DNA from: Streptomyces flavochromogenes
GTDB taxonomy: Bacteria; Actinomycetota; Actinomycetes; Streptomycetales; Streptomycetaceae
Direction of reading: 5' to 3'
NCBI RefSeq assembly: GCF_000717595.1
Contig: NZ_JNZO01000012.1
Span: 1-64,000, forward strand
Length of the DNA stretch: 64,000 bases
The position numbers and the translations under genes are program-made. The notes beneath the pieces were generated by a model. That model searched no databases. It saw nothing but the letters and a program-made list of their open reading frames with translations, and had not been told where the DNA came from. Each line of letters begins with the position of its first letter. The first letter of the stretch is position 1. Below, piece by piece: positions 8,150-16,381 of the stretch.

Positions 8150-9038
8150 GCAGCAGACGCGCCTGAACGTCTTCAAGACCTACAAGCTGTACGTCGGGGG
8201 CAAGTTCCCCCGCTCCGAGAGCGGCCGGGTGTACGAGGTGTCGGACTCCAAGGGCAAGTGGCTGGCGAACGCTCCTCTCTCCTCCCGCAAGGACGCCCGT
8301 GACGCGGTCGTCGCCGCCCGCAAGGCGTTCGGCGGCTGGGCGGGCGCGACCGCGTACAACCGCGGTCAGATCCTCTACCGCGTCGCCGAGATGCTGGAGG
8401 GCCGCCGGGACCAGTTCGTCCGCGAGGTCGCGGACGCGGAGGGCCTGTCGAAGTCGAAGGCCGCCGTGGTCGTCGACGCGGCGATCGACCGCTGGGTCTG
8501 GTACGCGGGCTGGACGGACAAGATCGCCCAGGTCGTGGGCGGTGCGAATCCGGTCGCGGGTCCGTACTTCAACCTCTCCACGCCCGAGCCGACCGGTGTC
8601 GTCACGGTCGTGGCCCCGCAGGACTCGTCGTTCCTCGGCCTGGTCTCGGTGATCGCCCCGGTGATCGCCACGGGCAACACGGCGGTCGTCATCGCCTCGG
8701 AGAAGTCCCCGCTCCCGGCCCTCTCCCTGGGCGAGGTGCTCGCCACCTCCGACCTGCCGGGCGGTGTCGTCAACATCCTCTCGGGCAAGGCCGCGGAGAT
8801 GGGCCCGCACCTGGCGGCCCACCAGGACGTCAACGCGATCGACCTGACGGGCGCGACCGAGGGCGACCTGGCCCGCGACCTGGAGATCGCGGCGGCGGAC
8901 AACCTGAAGCGCGTCCTGCGCCCGCGCACGGAGGACTTCGCGGAGTCCCCGGGCACGGACCGCATGACGGCGTTCCTGGAGACGAAGACGGTCTGGCACC
9001 CGACGGGTTCGCTGGGCGCGAGCGGCTCCTCGTACTAG
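8142..9038 (+). CDS. truncated aldehyde dehydrogenase-like protein
   Basis: A 298-aa protein that aligns with the N-terminal, cofactor-binding part of ALDHs (LYVGGKFPRSESGRVYEV, IATGNTAVVIASEKSPLP, DLPGGVVNILSG). It stops before the catalytic domain: there is no GQ-C nucleophile motif, and PWNFP is replaced by APQDSS. The C-terminus is a short unrelated tail (ETKTVWHPTGSLGASGSSY). The ATG overlaps the upstream ALDH stop by 8 nt, implying translational coupling and probable complex formation. It is unlikely to be an enzyme alone; a structural partner is my inference. The clean end and terminator argue against a degraded gene. Confidence 0.85.
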   Translation: MSEQQTRLNVFKTYKLYVGGKFPRSESGRVYEVSDSKGKWLANAPLSSRKDARDAVVAARKAFGGWAGATAYNRGQILYRVAEMLEGRRDQFVREVADAEGLSKSKAAVVVDAAIDRWVWYAGWTDKIAQVVGGANPVAGPYFNLSTPEPTGVVTVVAPQDSSFLGLVSVIAPVIATGNTAVVIASEKSPLPALSLGEVLATSDLPGGVVNILSGKAAEMGPHLAAHQDVNAIDLTGATEGDLARDLEIAAADNLKRVLRPRTEDFAESPGTDRMTAFLETKTVWHPTGSLGASGSSY

Positions 9039-9050
9039 TTCGGTCCGGCA

Positions 9051-9078
9051 GGCCCCCGGGGTGATCCCGGGGGCCTTT
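9051..9078. terminator. terminator of the deoC operon
   Basis: A perfect 10-bp GC stem (9051-9060 with 9066-9075), a 5-nt loop and then TTT. It lies between the convergent truncated-ALDH and TetR genes and probably serves both. Confidence 0.85.
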
Positions 9079-9080
9079 CG

Positions 9081-9815
9081 TCATGCCCGGCCGCGTTCCA
9101 CGAGCCCCGCCACGCCGTCGAGCACGCAGTCGAGTCCCGTCTCGAACTGCCAGGCCGCGTCGTCCTTGCGCGCCGCGCCCCGGGTGTAGCGCCGGTAGGT
9201 CGGGTAGCGCCCGGTCTCCATCAGGTACGACATCTGCGGGGCGAGTCCCCGCCGCGTCTCGTCGGCGCTCTGCCAGCCCTGTTCCTCCATGTACCGGCGC
9301 AGCGCGGCCTCGGACTGGGTGGCCCCGTGGACGTACGCGTTGACCGCCCGGAACGCGGCCATCATCGTGTCGGCGTCGAGCCCGAGCCCGTCGAGCGAGG
9401 CCAGCTGGTGCTCGGCCGCCGCCATCCGGGTCGGGGTGAGCGCGAAGAGCGGCGCCGGCATGTGGGCCAGCCAGGGGTGGCGCAGCATCATCTCCCGGGT
9501 GCGCAGCGCGTACGCGCGGAGCGTCTCCCGCCAGCCCGAGATCTCGTCCACCGGCGCCAGCTCGCCGGACACCCGGTCGATCATGAGCGCCCACAGCTCG
9601 TCCTTGCCGTTGACGTGCCGGTAGGCGGCCATGGGCGCGACGCCCAGTTCGGTGGCGACCTTCCGCATCGTCACGGCGGCGAAACCCTCGCGGTCCGCGA
9701 TGCCGATCGCGACGTCGGCGATCCTCCCCGCGCTGAGGGACGCCCGCGGTGCCGCCGCGGGCCGCTCCAGGCGCTCCCACAGCGAGACCTCGTCCGTCTC
9801 GTCCTTCTTCGCCAC
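9081..9815 (-). CDS. TetR/AcrR family regulator
   Basis: A 244-aa protein with an N-terminal helix-turn-helix (IADVAIGIADREGFAAVTMRK and VAPMAAYRHV, about residues 32-70) and a TetR C-terminal ligand domain with AYALRTREMMLRHPWLAHMPAP. GTG 9815 is fixed by an AAGGAGG ribosome-binding site. It is divergent from an FMN reductase and a DHA2 efflux pump, which it very likely represses. Two palindromes sit in the intergenic region. Confidence 0.92.
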   Translation of the reverse strand: MAKKDETDEVSLWERLERPAAAPRASLSAGRIADVAIGIADREGFAAVTMRKVATELGVAPMAAYRHVNGKDELWALMIDRVSGELAPVDEISGWRETLRAYALRTREMMLRHPWLAHMPAPLFALTPTRMAAAEHQLASLDGLGLDADTMMAAFRAVNAYVHGATQSEAALRRYMEEQGWQSADETRRGLAPQMSYLMETGRYPTYRRYTRGAARKDDAAWQFETGLDCVLDGVAGLVERGRA

Positions 9816-9858
9816 TCGGACCTCCTTCTCTCGCGTACAGCGTATGCGTTGTGGACGC

Positions 9859-9898
9859 CGTACACATCGGCGTGTACGTTGTACACCGATCGGTATAC
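9859..9898. promoter_or_regulatory. tandem TetR operators in the divergent promoter
   Basis: Site 1 is CGTACAC-N6-GTGTACG (9859-9878), a perfect inverted repeat. Site 2 is GTACACCGATCGGTATAC (9881-9898), palindromic apart from one position. A further CGTACAC half-site starts at 9901. They lie between the TetR and reductase starts, a typical place for autoregulation and target repression. Confidence 0.7.
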
Positions 9899-9941
9899 GC
9901 CGTACACATCCCGTCGCGCACATCACCGTCCAGGGGGACCC

Positions 9942-10532
9942 GTGACCGCTCCGCTCCACATCGCCGTGATCCAGGGCTCGACCCGCGACGGCCGCCTCGG
10001 CCCCGTCGTCGCGAACTGGCTGCTCACCCACGCCGCCGAACGCCCCGATCTGACCGCCGACCTGATCGACCTGGCCGAGACCCCGCTGCCGACCGTCTTC
10101 CCGCACCTCGGCCAGGCCCCCGAGCACGCCGAGGACCGCGCCCTGCTCGCCGCCGTGTCACCGCGTCTGGCCGCCGCCGACGCCTTCGTCGTGGTGACCC
10201 CCGAGTACAACCACAGCTACCCGGCCTCCCTGAAGAACGCGATCGACTGGCACGGCAGGGAATGGCAGGCCAAGCCCGTCGGCTTCGTCGCCTACGGCGG
10301 CTTCTCCGCCGGACTGCGCGCCGTCGAACACCTGCGCGGCGTCTTCGCCGAGCTGCACGCCGTCACCATCCGCGAGACGGTCGGACTCCAGGGCGTCTGG
10401 GGGAAGTTCGACGAGAGCGGCCGGGCCGTTGACCCCGCCGCCGACACCGCGGCGAAGGCGATGCTCGACCAACTCGTCTGGTGGGGCGAGGCACTGCGCG
10501 CCGCCCGCGCCCACAAGCCCTACGCGGCCTGA
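9942..10532 (+). CDS. NADPH-dependent FMN reductase-like flavoprotein
   Basis: A 196-aa flavodoxin-fold protein. The FMN phosphate loop is IQGSTRDGRLGP near the N-terminus and the family signature TPEYNHSYPASLKNAIDW is near residues 86-103. Members reduce quinones, azo dyes or FMN with NADPH. GTG 9942 follows AGGGGG. It ends 3 nt before the efflux pump gene and is divergent from TetR, so the set looks like an inducible response to a toxic, perhaps quinonoid, compound. Confidence 0.9.
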   Translation: MTAPLHIAVIQGSTRDGRLGPVVANWLLTHAAERPDLTADLIDLAETPLPTVFPHLGQAPEHAEDRALLAAVSPRLAAADAFVVVTPEYNHSYPASLKNAIDWHGREWQAKPVGFVAYGGFSAGLRAVEHLRGVFAELHAVTIRETVGLQGVWGKFDESGRAVDPAADTAAKAMLDQLVWWGEALRAARAHKPYAA

Positions 10533-10535
10533 GCC

Positions 10536-12056
10536 GTGACGCCCCCTCAAGAGAGGCGCATCCCCTACCTGGGCGTCACCGGGCTCATGCTCGGCATCGT
10601 CCTCGCGACGCTCGACGGCACGATCGTCGGCACCGCGCTCCCGACCATCGCGGGCGAACTCGGCGGCCTCGAACGGCTGCCCTGGGTCGTCACCGCCTAT
10701 CTCCTCACCGCCGCCGTCGCCACCCCGCTCTGGGGCAAGCTCGGCGACCTCTACGGCCGCAAGGGCGGCTACCTCTCCGCCGTCGGTGTCTTCCTCGCCG
10801 GGTCGGTCCTCTCCGGCCTCGCGCAGAGCATGGGGCAGCTCATCGCCTTCCGCGCCCTCCAGGGCGTCGGCGCCGGAGGCCTGATGGTCGGCGCCTTCGC
10901 CCTCATCGGCACCCTGGTCGCACCGAAGGACAGCGCCCGGGTCCAGGCCGTCACCGGGGCGATGCTGCCGGTGGCCTTCGCCGGCGGCCCGCTCGTCGGC
11001 GGCCTCCTCACCGACCATCTGAACTGGCGCTGGGCCTTCTACGTCAACCTGCCCGTCGGCCTCGCCGCCCTGCTGATCGTCTCGCTCAGCCTGCGCGTAC
11101 GGACCCCGCGGGTCCGGGCCCGCGTCGACTGGGCGGGAGCCCTGCTGCTGACCGCCGGGGTCCTGGCGCTGACCCTGCTCGCCGGCTGGGCCGGCACCGC
11201 CCACGCCTGGACCTCGCCCCGGATCCTGGCCCTGGGCACGATCGCGGTCGTGGCGCTCGCCTGGTTCGTCAGGGTCGAGCGGCGGGCCGAGGAGCCCGTG
11301 ATCCCGCCCCGGCTCTTCCGCACACGCAACTTCACCCTGGCGCAGATCCTGAGCTTCCTGGTCGGCGCGGGCATGATCGCCGCCCTGAACTATCTCCCGC
11401 AGTACCTGCAGTTCGCCCGCGGACAGTCGTCCACGGCGAGCGGACTGCTGCTGCTCCCGCTGATGCTCGCCATGGTCGCCGCACAGCTGGCCTCGGGCCG
11501 GATCATCGCCCGTACCGGCCGCTACCGCATGTACCCGATCCTCGGAGGTGCGCTGATGACGGCGGGCGCACTCGTCCTGCTGCTCCTCGACGTGGACACC
11601 CCCGTCGCCGTCGCCTCCGGGCTCACCGTGGTCGTCGGCGCGGGCATGGGCTTCCTCATGCAGGCCACGCTGCTCGTCACGATGTACGGCGCCGAGCCGC
11701 GCGACATGGGCGCGGCGAGCGGCACCGTCACACTCGTGCGGACGCTCGGCGGCTCGCTCGGCGTGGCCGTCCTCGGCGCGGTGTTCACCGCGCGTCTCGG
11801 CGGGGCCGACACCCACCTGACCCCGGCGCAGGCCCTGCGCCTGCCGGAGCCGGTACGGGAGGGCCTGGGGGCGGCGGTGACGAGCGGGGTGCACGGGGTG
11901 CTGCTCGGCACGGCGCTGCTCGCCGCCCTGGCCTTCGCCGCGGCCTGGCTCGTACGGGACGCGCCGCTGCGGCCCGAGACCGGCTCCGTTACGGAAGAAG
12001 CCCCCGCGTCAGAGGACCGGCCACCGGCAGATCGGCCACTGCCCCGCCCTTCGTGA
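10536..12056 (+). CDS. MFS drug efflux transporter, DHA2 (14 TM) family
   Basis: A 506-aa protein with about 14 membrane helices. The N-terminal helix carries the DHA2 motif LDGTIVGTALPTIAGEL, motif A is GKLGDLYGRKGG, and motif C-like glycine runs occur in helix 5. Such pumps export drugs or antibiotics by proton antiport. It lies 3 nt after the FMN reductase gene and is probably controlled by the TetR protein. Its 3' end overlaps the convergent small secreted-protein gene by 68 bp. Confidence 0.93.
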   Translation: MTPPQERRIPYLGVTGLMLGIVLATLDGTIVGTALPTIAGELGGLERLPWVVTAYLLTAAVATPLWGKLGDLYGRKGGYLSAVGVFLAGSVLSGLAQSMGQLIAFRALQGVGAGGLMVGAFALIGTLVAPKDSARVQAVTGAMLPVAFAGGPLVGGLLTDHLNWRWAFYVNLPVGLAALLIVSLSLRVRTPRVRARVDWAGALLLTAGVLALTLLAGWAGTAHAWTSPRILALGTIAVVALAWFVRVERRAEEPVIPPRLFRTRNFTLAQILSFLVGAGMIAALNYLPQYLQFARGQSSTASGLLLLPLMLAMVAAQLASGRIIARTGRYRMYPILGGALMTAGALVLLLLDVDTPVAVASGLTVVVGAGMGFLMQATLLVTMYGAEPRDMGAASGTVTLVRTLGGSLGVAVLGAVFTARLGGADTHLTPAQALRLPEPVREGLGAAVTSGVHGVLLGTALLAALAFAAAWLVRDAPLRPETGSVTEEAPASEDRPPADRPLPRPS

Positions 12057-12387
12057 CGTGGTCGGTCACCAGGTTGGTGCCCACCGGCTTGAAGTCGGCG
12101 ACCTGGGTGCCGAGGCCGTTGTCGAGCGGGTCGACGCCGGTGTTGGCCAGCGGGTCGAGCTGGAGCCGGGTCAGCGGGCCGATCCCGTGGGTGACACCGG
12201 ACAGCGCACCCGCACCGGCCGCGGTGGCGTCCGTCCTGGTCAGCGAGTCGACGGGCAGCGGCACCGGGGCCACGGCCTGCGCCGACGCGCCGGCGCCGAG
12301 CACCGCCGCGCCCGCCGCCGTGACGGTGAGGCCTGCCGCGAGCAGGGCGCTGCGACGGGGGCTCCGGGGTTCTGCGTGACGCGCCAT
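11989..12387 (-). CDS. small secreted low-complexity protein
   Basis: A 132-aa protein with a signal peptide (RRSALLAAGLTVTAAGAAVL, then ASAQA) and a mature part rich in Leu, Pro, Gly and Asp without cysteines (PVPLPVDSLT, GVDPLDNGLG). It resembles the protein at 18150-18515 in size and composition. ATG 12387 has GGAAGG 7 nt upstream. Its last 68 bp overlap the MFS gene end to end, an unusually long convergent overlap. Function unknown. Confidence 0.65.
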   Translation of the reverse strand: MARHAEPRSPRRSALLAAGLTVTAAGAAVLGAGASAQAVAPVPLPVDSLTRTDATAAGAGALSGVTHGIGPLTRLQLDPLANTGVDPLDNGLGTQVADFKPVGTNLVTDHVTKGGAVADLPVAGPLTRGLLP

Positions 12388-12513
12388 GGTGATCCTTCCG
12401 AGCATTCCACGGGTAATCGATCGGACACCGACAGTAGTTGAGGTGTGATGCTCGATACCAACGGGCTTCCTCGGGGGTCCCCTGCACGGGGGAATGCTTC
12501 ACACTGGTGTCCC

Positions 12514-13143
12514 GTGAGTTCCCAACCGATCCCGACCCGTGTCGTCCTGCTCGCGGGCCCCTCAGGCTCCGGCAAGTCGTCCCTCGCCGCCGTCACCGGT
12601 CTCCCGGTCCTGCGCCTCGACGACTTCTACAAGGAGGCCGACGACCCGACCCTCCCTCTTGTCGAGGGCAGCTCGGACATCGACTGGGACTCCCCGGGGT
12701 CCTGGGACGCGGACACGGCCGTCGCCGCCATCGTCGAACTGTGCCGTACGGGGCGGACCGACGTCCCCGTGTACGACCTCGCCACCAGCTCGCGGGTGGA
12801 CCGCGAGCGGCTGGACATCGGGCGGACGCCGCTGTTCGTGGCGGAGGGGATCTTCGCGGCCGAGATCGTGGCCCGCTGCCGTGAGCTCGACGTCCTCGCC
12901 GACGCGCTCTGCCTGCGCGGCCGCCCCTCGACGACCTTCCGCCGCCGGCTCGCCCGCGACCTGCGCGAGGGCCGCAAGTCGGTCCCGTTCCTGCTGCGCC
13001 GCGGCTGGCGTCTGATGCGGGCGGAGCGTGCGATCGTCGCCCGCCAGTCGGAACTGGGCGCCCACCCCTGCGCCAAGCCGGAGGCCCTGGGCCGCCTGGC
13101 AGCTGCGGCAGCGGGCCGCCACAAGACGCCCGCGGCGAGCTGA
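12514..13143 (+). CDS. uridine-kinase-like P-loop protein
   Basis: About 209 aa. Walker A GPSGSGKSS is at residues 13-21, then LDDFYKEADDP, where uridine kinases bind the nucleoside, and VPVYDLATSSRVD. The fold is that of the uridine kinase/phosphoribulokinase group; phosphorylation of a nucleoside is likely but unproven. GTG 12514 lies 8 nt after a -10-like CACACT, suggesting a leaderless message; an in-frame ATG at 12448 would add 22 residues. A nucleoside kinase fits the nucleoside genes nearby. Confidence 0.8.
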   Translation: MSSQPIPTRVVLLAGPSGSGKSSLAAVTGLPVLRLDDFYKEADDPTLPLVEGSSDIDWDSPGSWDADTAVAAIVELCRTGRTDVPVYDLATSSRVDRERLDIGRTPLFVAEGIFAAEIVARCRELDVLADALCLRGRPSTTFRRRLARDLREGRKSVPFLLRRGWRLMRAERAIVARQSELGAHPCAKPEALGRLAAAAAGRHKTPAAS

Positions 13144-13155
13144 CAGCAGAAAACA

Positions 13156-13199
13156 CGACGCGGGTCGTACGAGCCCCCCAGCCCGTACGACCCGCGTCG
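13156..13199. terminator. bidirectional terminator between kinase-like and sigma genes
   Basis: A perfect 16-bp inverted repeat (13156-13171 with 13184-13199) with a 12-nt loop, between convergent genes. Confidence 0.85.
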
Positions 13200-13287
13200 C
13201 CATTCCCCGTACCCCCGTACGGTTCCCCCGTGCTCCCCCGACGGCTTCGTTTCCCCCGTAGCCCCCGTGGGTCTTTCCCCCCAGCCT

Positions 13288-14007
13288 TCAGGCCACCAGC
13301 TCGCCGAAGGACTCCTCCTCGTCACGGCCGAAGCTGAGCACCTCGTCCTCGCGCAGTCGCCGCAGCGACCGCCAGATGCTCGACTTCACCGTGCCGACAC
13401 TGATGTCCAGGATCTCCGCGATCTCCGGATCGGTACGGCCCTCGTAGTAGCGCAGCACCAGCATCGTCCGCTGGAGCTCGGGCAGCCGGGCCAGCGCCTG
13501 CCACAGCACCGCGCGCAGCTCCGTGCCGCGCATCGCGTCCGTCTCGCCCACCGTCTCCGGGAGCTCCTCGGTCGGGTACTCGTTGAGCTTGCGCCGGCGC
13601 CAGGCGCTGATGTGCAGATTGGTCATGGTGCGGCGGAGGTACCCGCCGACCGCGGCCTTGTCACTGATCCGCTCCCAGGCGCGGTACGTGGAGAACAGCG
13701 CGCTCTGGAGCAGGTCCTCGGCCTCGAACCGGTCACCGGTGAGGTGGTAGGCGGTGGCGTACAGGGAGGCACGACGCTCCTGGACGTAAGCCGTGAACTC
13801 GGCTTCCGAACAGTTGCGCTCCCCCGTGACCTCCCCGTACGCCGCTCCCCCGTCAGCAATGGCCACCATGTACGGCGCCTTGCGCTGACGCCCGACGCTG
13901 CGAACGCACCCCCGCCCGTTCACCGCGCCGGACTTCTCCGTGCTCCGTACGACGTCGTGGAGACGCGTGACTACTGCGCTTGAGGTGGTGCTGTGCAGTG
14001 CGTTCAT
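13288..14007 (-). CDS. sigQ: ECF sigma factor, SigE-family (SigQ-like)
   Basis: A 239-aa sigma factor. Region 2 is YATAYHLTGDRFEAEDLLQ through TNLHISAWRRRK (about 93-150); region 4 is LPELQRTMLVLRYYEGRTDPEIAEILDISVGTVKSSIWRSL (described, about 183-223). A long unstructured N-terminus of about 75 residues precedes it. It is divergent from afsQ1, exactly as sigQ is in S. coelicolor, where AfsQ1 activates it and it antagonises AfsQ1-dependent antibiotic production (from the literature). ATG 14007 is the best start. The AfsQ1-type box at 14093 supports the same control here. Confidence 0.88.
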   Translation of the reverse strand: MNALHSTTSSAVVTRLHDVVRSTEKSGAVNGRGCVRSVGRQRKAPYMVAIADGGAAYGEVTGERNCSEAEFTAYVQERRASLYATAYHLTGDRFEAEDLLQSALFSTYRAWERISDKAAVGGYLRRTMTNLHISAWRRRKLNEYPTEELPETVGETDAMRGTELRAVLWQALARLPELQRTMLVLRYYEGRTDPEIAEILDISVGTVKSSIWRSLRRLREDEVLSFGRDEEESFGELVA

Positions 14008-14092
14008 CCGGCGCCCCCCGTCGGTTGGAGTGTGTTTCGGTCCGTGTGCCAAGAAGCTTGCCCATCGGACTTCATGGCGTTGTCCGCCGACT

Positions 14093-14108
14093 GTCACAGG
14101 CGTGTCAC
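14093..14108. promoter_or_regulatory. AfsQ1 binding box between sigQ and afsQ1
   Basis: GTCAC-N6-GTCAC matches the published AfsQ1 consensus GTnAC-N6-GTnAC exactly. It is in the 170-bp divergent region, about 85 bp from either start, and can explain both autoregulation and sigQ activation. Confidence 0.75.
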
Positions 14109-14164
14109 AGGGCCCGGGTCAGAAGCGCGCCTCCCAGCGGTCGAACTCGGACGGCCGAATGCGA

Positions 14165-14170
14165 CAGAAT
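14165..14170 (+). promoter_or_regulatory. -10 element of afsQ1 (leaderless)
   Basis: CAGAAT ends 7 nt before the afsQ1 GTG, a spacing that places the transcription start at the start codon. Confidence 0.45.
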
Positions 14171-14177
14171 GTTGCCC

Positions 14178-14855
14178 GTGCCTTTTCTGTTGCTGATCGA
14201 GGACGACGACGCCATCCGCACGGCCCTCGAACTCTCCCTGTCGCGGCAGGGCCACCGGGTGGCCACTGCCGCGACCGGTGAGGACGGCCTCCAGCTGTTG
14301 CGCGAGCAGCGGCCGGACCTGGTCGTGCTCGACGTCATGCTGCCCGGCATCGACGGCTTCGAGGTCTGCCGGCGCATCCGCCGCACGGACCAGTTGCCGA
14401 TCATCCTGCTGACCGCGCGCAGCGACGACATCGACGTGGTCGTGGGCCTGGAGTCCGGAGCCGACGACTATGTCGTCAAGCCGGTGCAGGGCCGCGTCCT
14501 CGACGCCCGGATCCGGGCCGTACTGCGGCGCGGTGAGCGGGAGTCGACGGACTCGGCGACCTACGGCTCACTGGTGATCGACCGCTCGGCGATGACGGTC
14601 ACCAAGAACGGCGAGGACCTCCAGCTCACCCCGACCGAGCTGCGGCTGCTCCTGGAGCTGAGCCGCCGGCCCGGACAGGCGCTCTCCCGGCAGCAGTTGC
14701 TGCGGCTCGTGTGGGAGCACGACTACCTGGGCGACTCGCGGCTCGTCGACGCCTGCGTGCAGCGGCTGCGCGCCAAGGTGGAGGACGTCCCGTCCTCGCC
14801 GACGCTCATCCGCACCGTGCGCGGGGTCGGCTACCGGCTGGACGTTCCTGCGTGA
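14178..14855 (+). CDS. afsQ1: two-component response regulator AfsQ1
   Basis: A 225-aa OmpR-family regulator. The receiver domain has the acidic pair EDDD at 8-11, phospho-acceptor D52 in VVLDVMLPG and the conserved Lys in DDYVVKPVQ. The C-terminal winged helix includes LTPTELRLLLELSRRPGQ and RLVDACVQRLRAKVED. Sequence and length agree with S. coelicolor AfsQ1 as I remember it. With AfsQ2 it senses nitrogen status and controls antibiotic and development genes. GTG 14178 gives the standard N-terminus; the stop overlaps the afsQ2 start (GTGA). Confidence 0.96.
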   Translation: MPFLLLIEDDDAIRTALELSLSRQGHRVATAATGEDGLQLLREQRPDLVVLDVMLPGIDGFEVCRRIRRTDQLPIILLTARSDDIDVVVGLESGADDYVVKPVQGRVLDARIRAVLRRGERESTDSATYGSLVIDRSAMTVTKNGEDLQLTPTELRLLLELSRRPGQALSRQQLLRLVWEHDYLGDSRLVDACVQRLRAKVEDVPSSPTLIRTVRGVGYRLDVPA

Positions 14856-16381
14856 GCAAGGGGATCGTCACGCGGCTGCGTCTCTCCAGCCTGCGGCTGC
14901 GTCTTGTCGTCGTCTTCGCCCTGGTCGCGCTCACCGCGGCCGTCGCCGCCTCCGGCATCGCGTACTGGCTGAACCGCGAGGCGGTGCTGACGCGTACCCA
15001 GGACGGGGCGCTCAACGACTTCCGGCAGGAGATGCAGAACCGGGCGGCGACGCTGCCGCTGAGGCCCACGCAGGAGGATCTGCGGCGGACGGCCGAACTG
15101 ATGGCGACGGGCAGCGCCAACTACCAGGTACTGCTGCTCGGCGAGCGGGACGCCGGCAAGCCGATCGTCGGCGCCTCGGACCCGGACGACTTCACCCTGG
15201 CCGACGTGCCGCGCTCGCTGCGCGAGGCCGTGGACACCGAGCGCCCGGTGACCGAGGCCAACCCGTACCCGTACCACCTGTTCTGGCAGCGTACGGAGCG
15301 GAACGGGACGCCGTACCTGGTCGGCGGGACGCGGATCGACGGCGGCGGGCCCGCCGGCTACATGTTCAAGTCGCTGGCCGCGGAGAAGGCCGACCTGAAC
15401 TCGCTGGCCTGGTCGCTCGGAATCGCGACCGCGCTCGCGGTGGCCGGATCCGTGCTGCTCGCGCAGGTCGCGGCGACGACCGTGCTGCGTCCGGTGCACC
15501 GGCTCGGCGAGGCGGCCAAGCAGCTCGGCGAGGGCAAGCTCGACACCCGGCTCCGGGTCACCGGCGCCGACGAACTGGCCGATCTCACCAGGACGTTCAA
15601 CAGCGCGGCCGAGTCCCTGCAGAAGAAGGTCGCGGACATGAGCGCCCGCGAGGAGTCCTCCCGGCGGTTCGTCGCCGACATGTCGCACGAGCTGCGGACC
15701 CCGCTGACCGCACTCACCGCCGTCACGGAGGTTCTGGAGGACGAGCAGGACTCCCTCGACCCCATGATCGCCCCCGCGGTCGCCCTGGTGGTCAGCGAGA
15801 CCCGGAGGCTCAACGACCTGGTCGAGAACCTCATGGAAGTGACCCGCTTCGACGCGGGCACCGCCCGGCTCGTCCTCGACGAGGTGGACATCGCCGACCA
15901 GATCACCGCGTGCATCGACGCGCGCGCGTGGCTCGACGCGGTCGACCTCGACGCCGAGCGCGGCATCGTGGCGCCGCTCGATCCGCGCCGGCTCGACGTG
16001 ATCCTGGCGAACCTGATCGGGAACGCGCTGAAGCACGGCGGTTCCCCGGTCCGGGTCTCGGTGCGCACCGAGGACGACGAATTGGTCATCGCGGTACGGG
16101 ACCACGGCCCCGGCATCCCCGAAGAGGTGCTGCCGCACGTCTTCGACCGCTTCTACAAGGCGAGCGCGTCCCGGCCGCGGTCTGAAGGAAGCGGTCTCGG
16201 CCTGTCGATCGCCATGGAGAACGCGCTGATCCACGGCGGTTCGATCACCGCCGCCAACTCTGTCGGCGAGGACGGTGCGGTGGACGGCGCGGTGTTCGTG
16301 CTGCGGCTGCCGCTCGACGCGTCGGGGATCACCCGCGAGGTGCAGACCCGCAGCAGCCAGGGCGAGGTGGAGGAAGCGTGA
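14852..16381 (+). CDS. afsQ2: sensor histidine kinase AfsQ2
   Basis: A 509-aa membrane kinase. One helix is at about 18-40, an extracytoplasmic sensor domain at 41-180, a second helix near 185-207, then a HAMP domain, the H-box FVADMSHELRTPLTALTAV, the N-box LIGNALKHGG, G1 DHGPGIP, F-box and G2 GSGLGLSIA. It phosphorylates AfsQ1. The GTG overlaps the afsQ1 stop, and its own end overlaps the lipoprotein gene (GTGA), so the three genes form one coupled operon. Confidence 0.96.
   Translation: MSKGIVTRLRLSSLRLRLVVVFALVALTAAVAASGIAYWLNREAVLTRTQDGALNDFRQEMQNRAATLPLRPTQEDLRRTAELMATGSANYQVLLLGERDAGKPIVGASDPDDFTLADVPRSLREAVDTERPVTEANPYPYHLFWQRTERNGTPYLVGGTRIDGGGPAGYMFKSLAAEKADLNSLAWSLGIATALAVAGSVLLAQVAATTVLRPVHRLGEAAKQLGEGKLDTRLRVTGADELADLTRTFNSAAESLQKKVADMSAREESSRRFVADMSHELRTPLTALTAVTEVLEDEQDSLDPMIAPAVALVVSETRRLNDLVENLMEVTRFDAGTARLVLDEVDIADQITACIDARAWLDAVDLDAERGIVAPLDPRRLDVILANLIGNALKHGGSPVRVSVRTEDDELVIAVRDHGPGIPEEVLPHVFDRFYKASASRPRSEGSGLGLSIAMENALIHGGSITAANSVGEDGAVDGAVFVLRLPLDASGITREVQTRSSQGEVEEA

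Noticed and set aside
6689..8176. A 495-residue open frame on the minus strand opposite the ALDH gene
   Set aside because: It is the antisense shadow of a GC-rich gene: low-complexity Arg/Gly/Val text, no domain, no ribosome-binding site. The plus-strand ALDH has all catalytic motifs.
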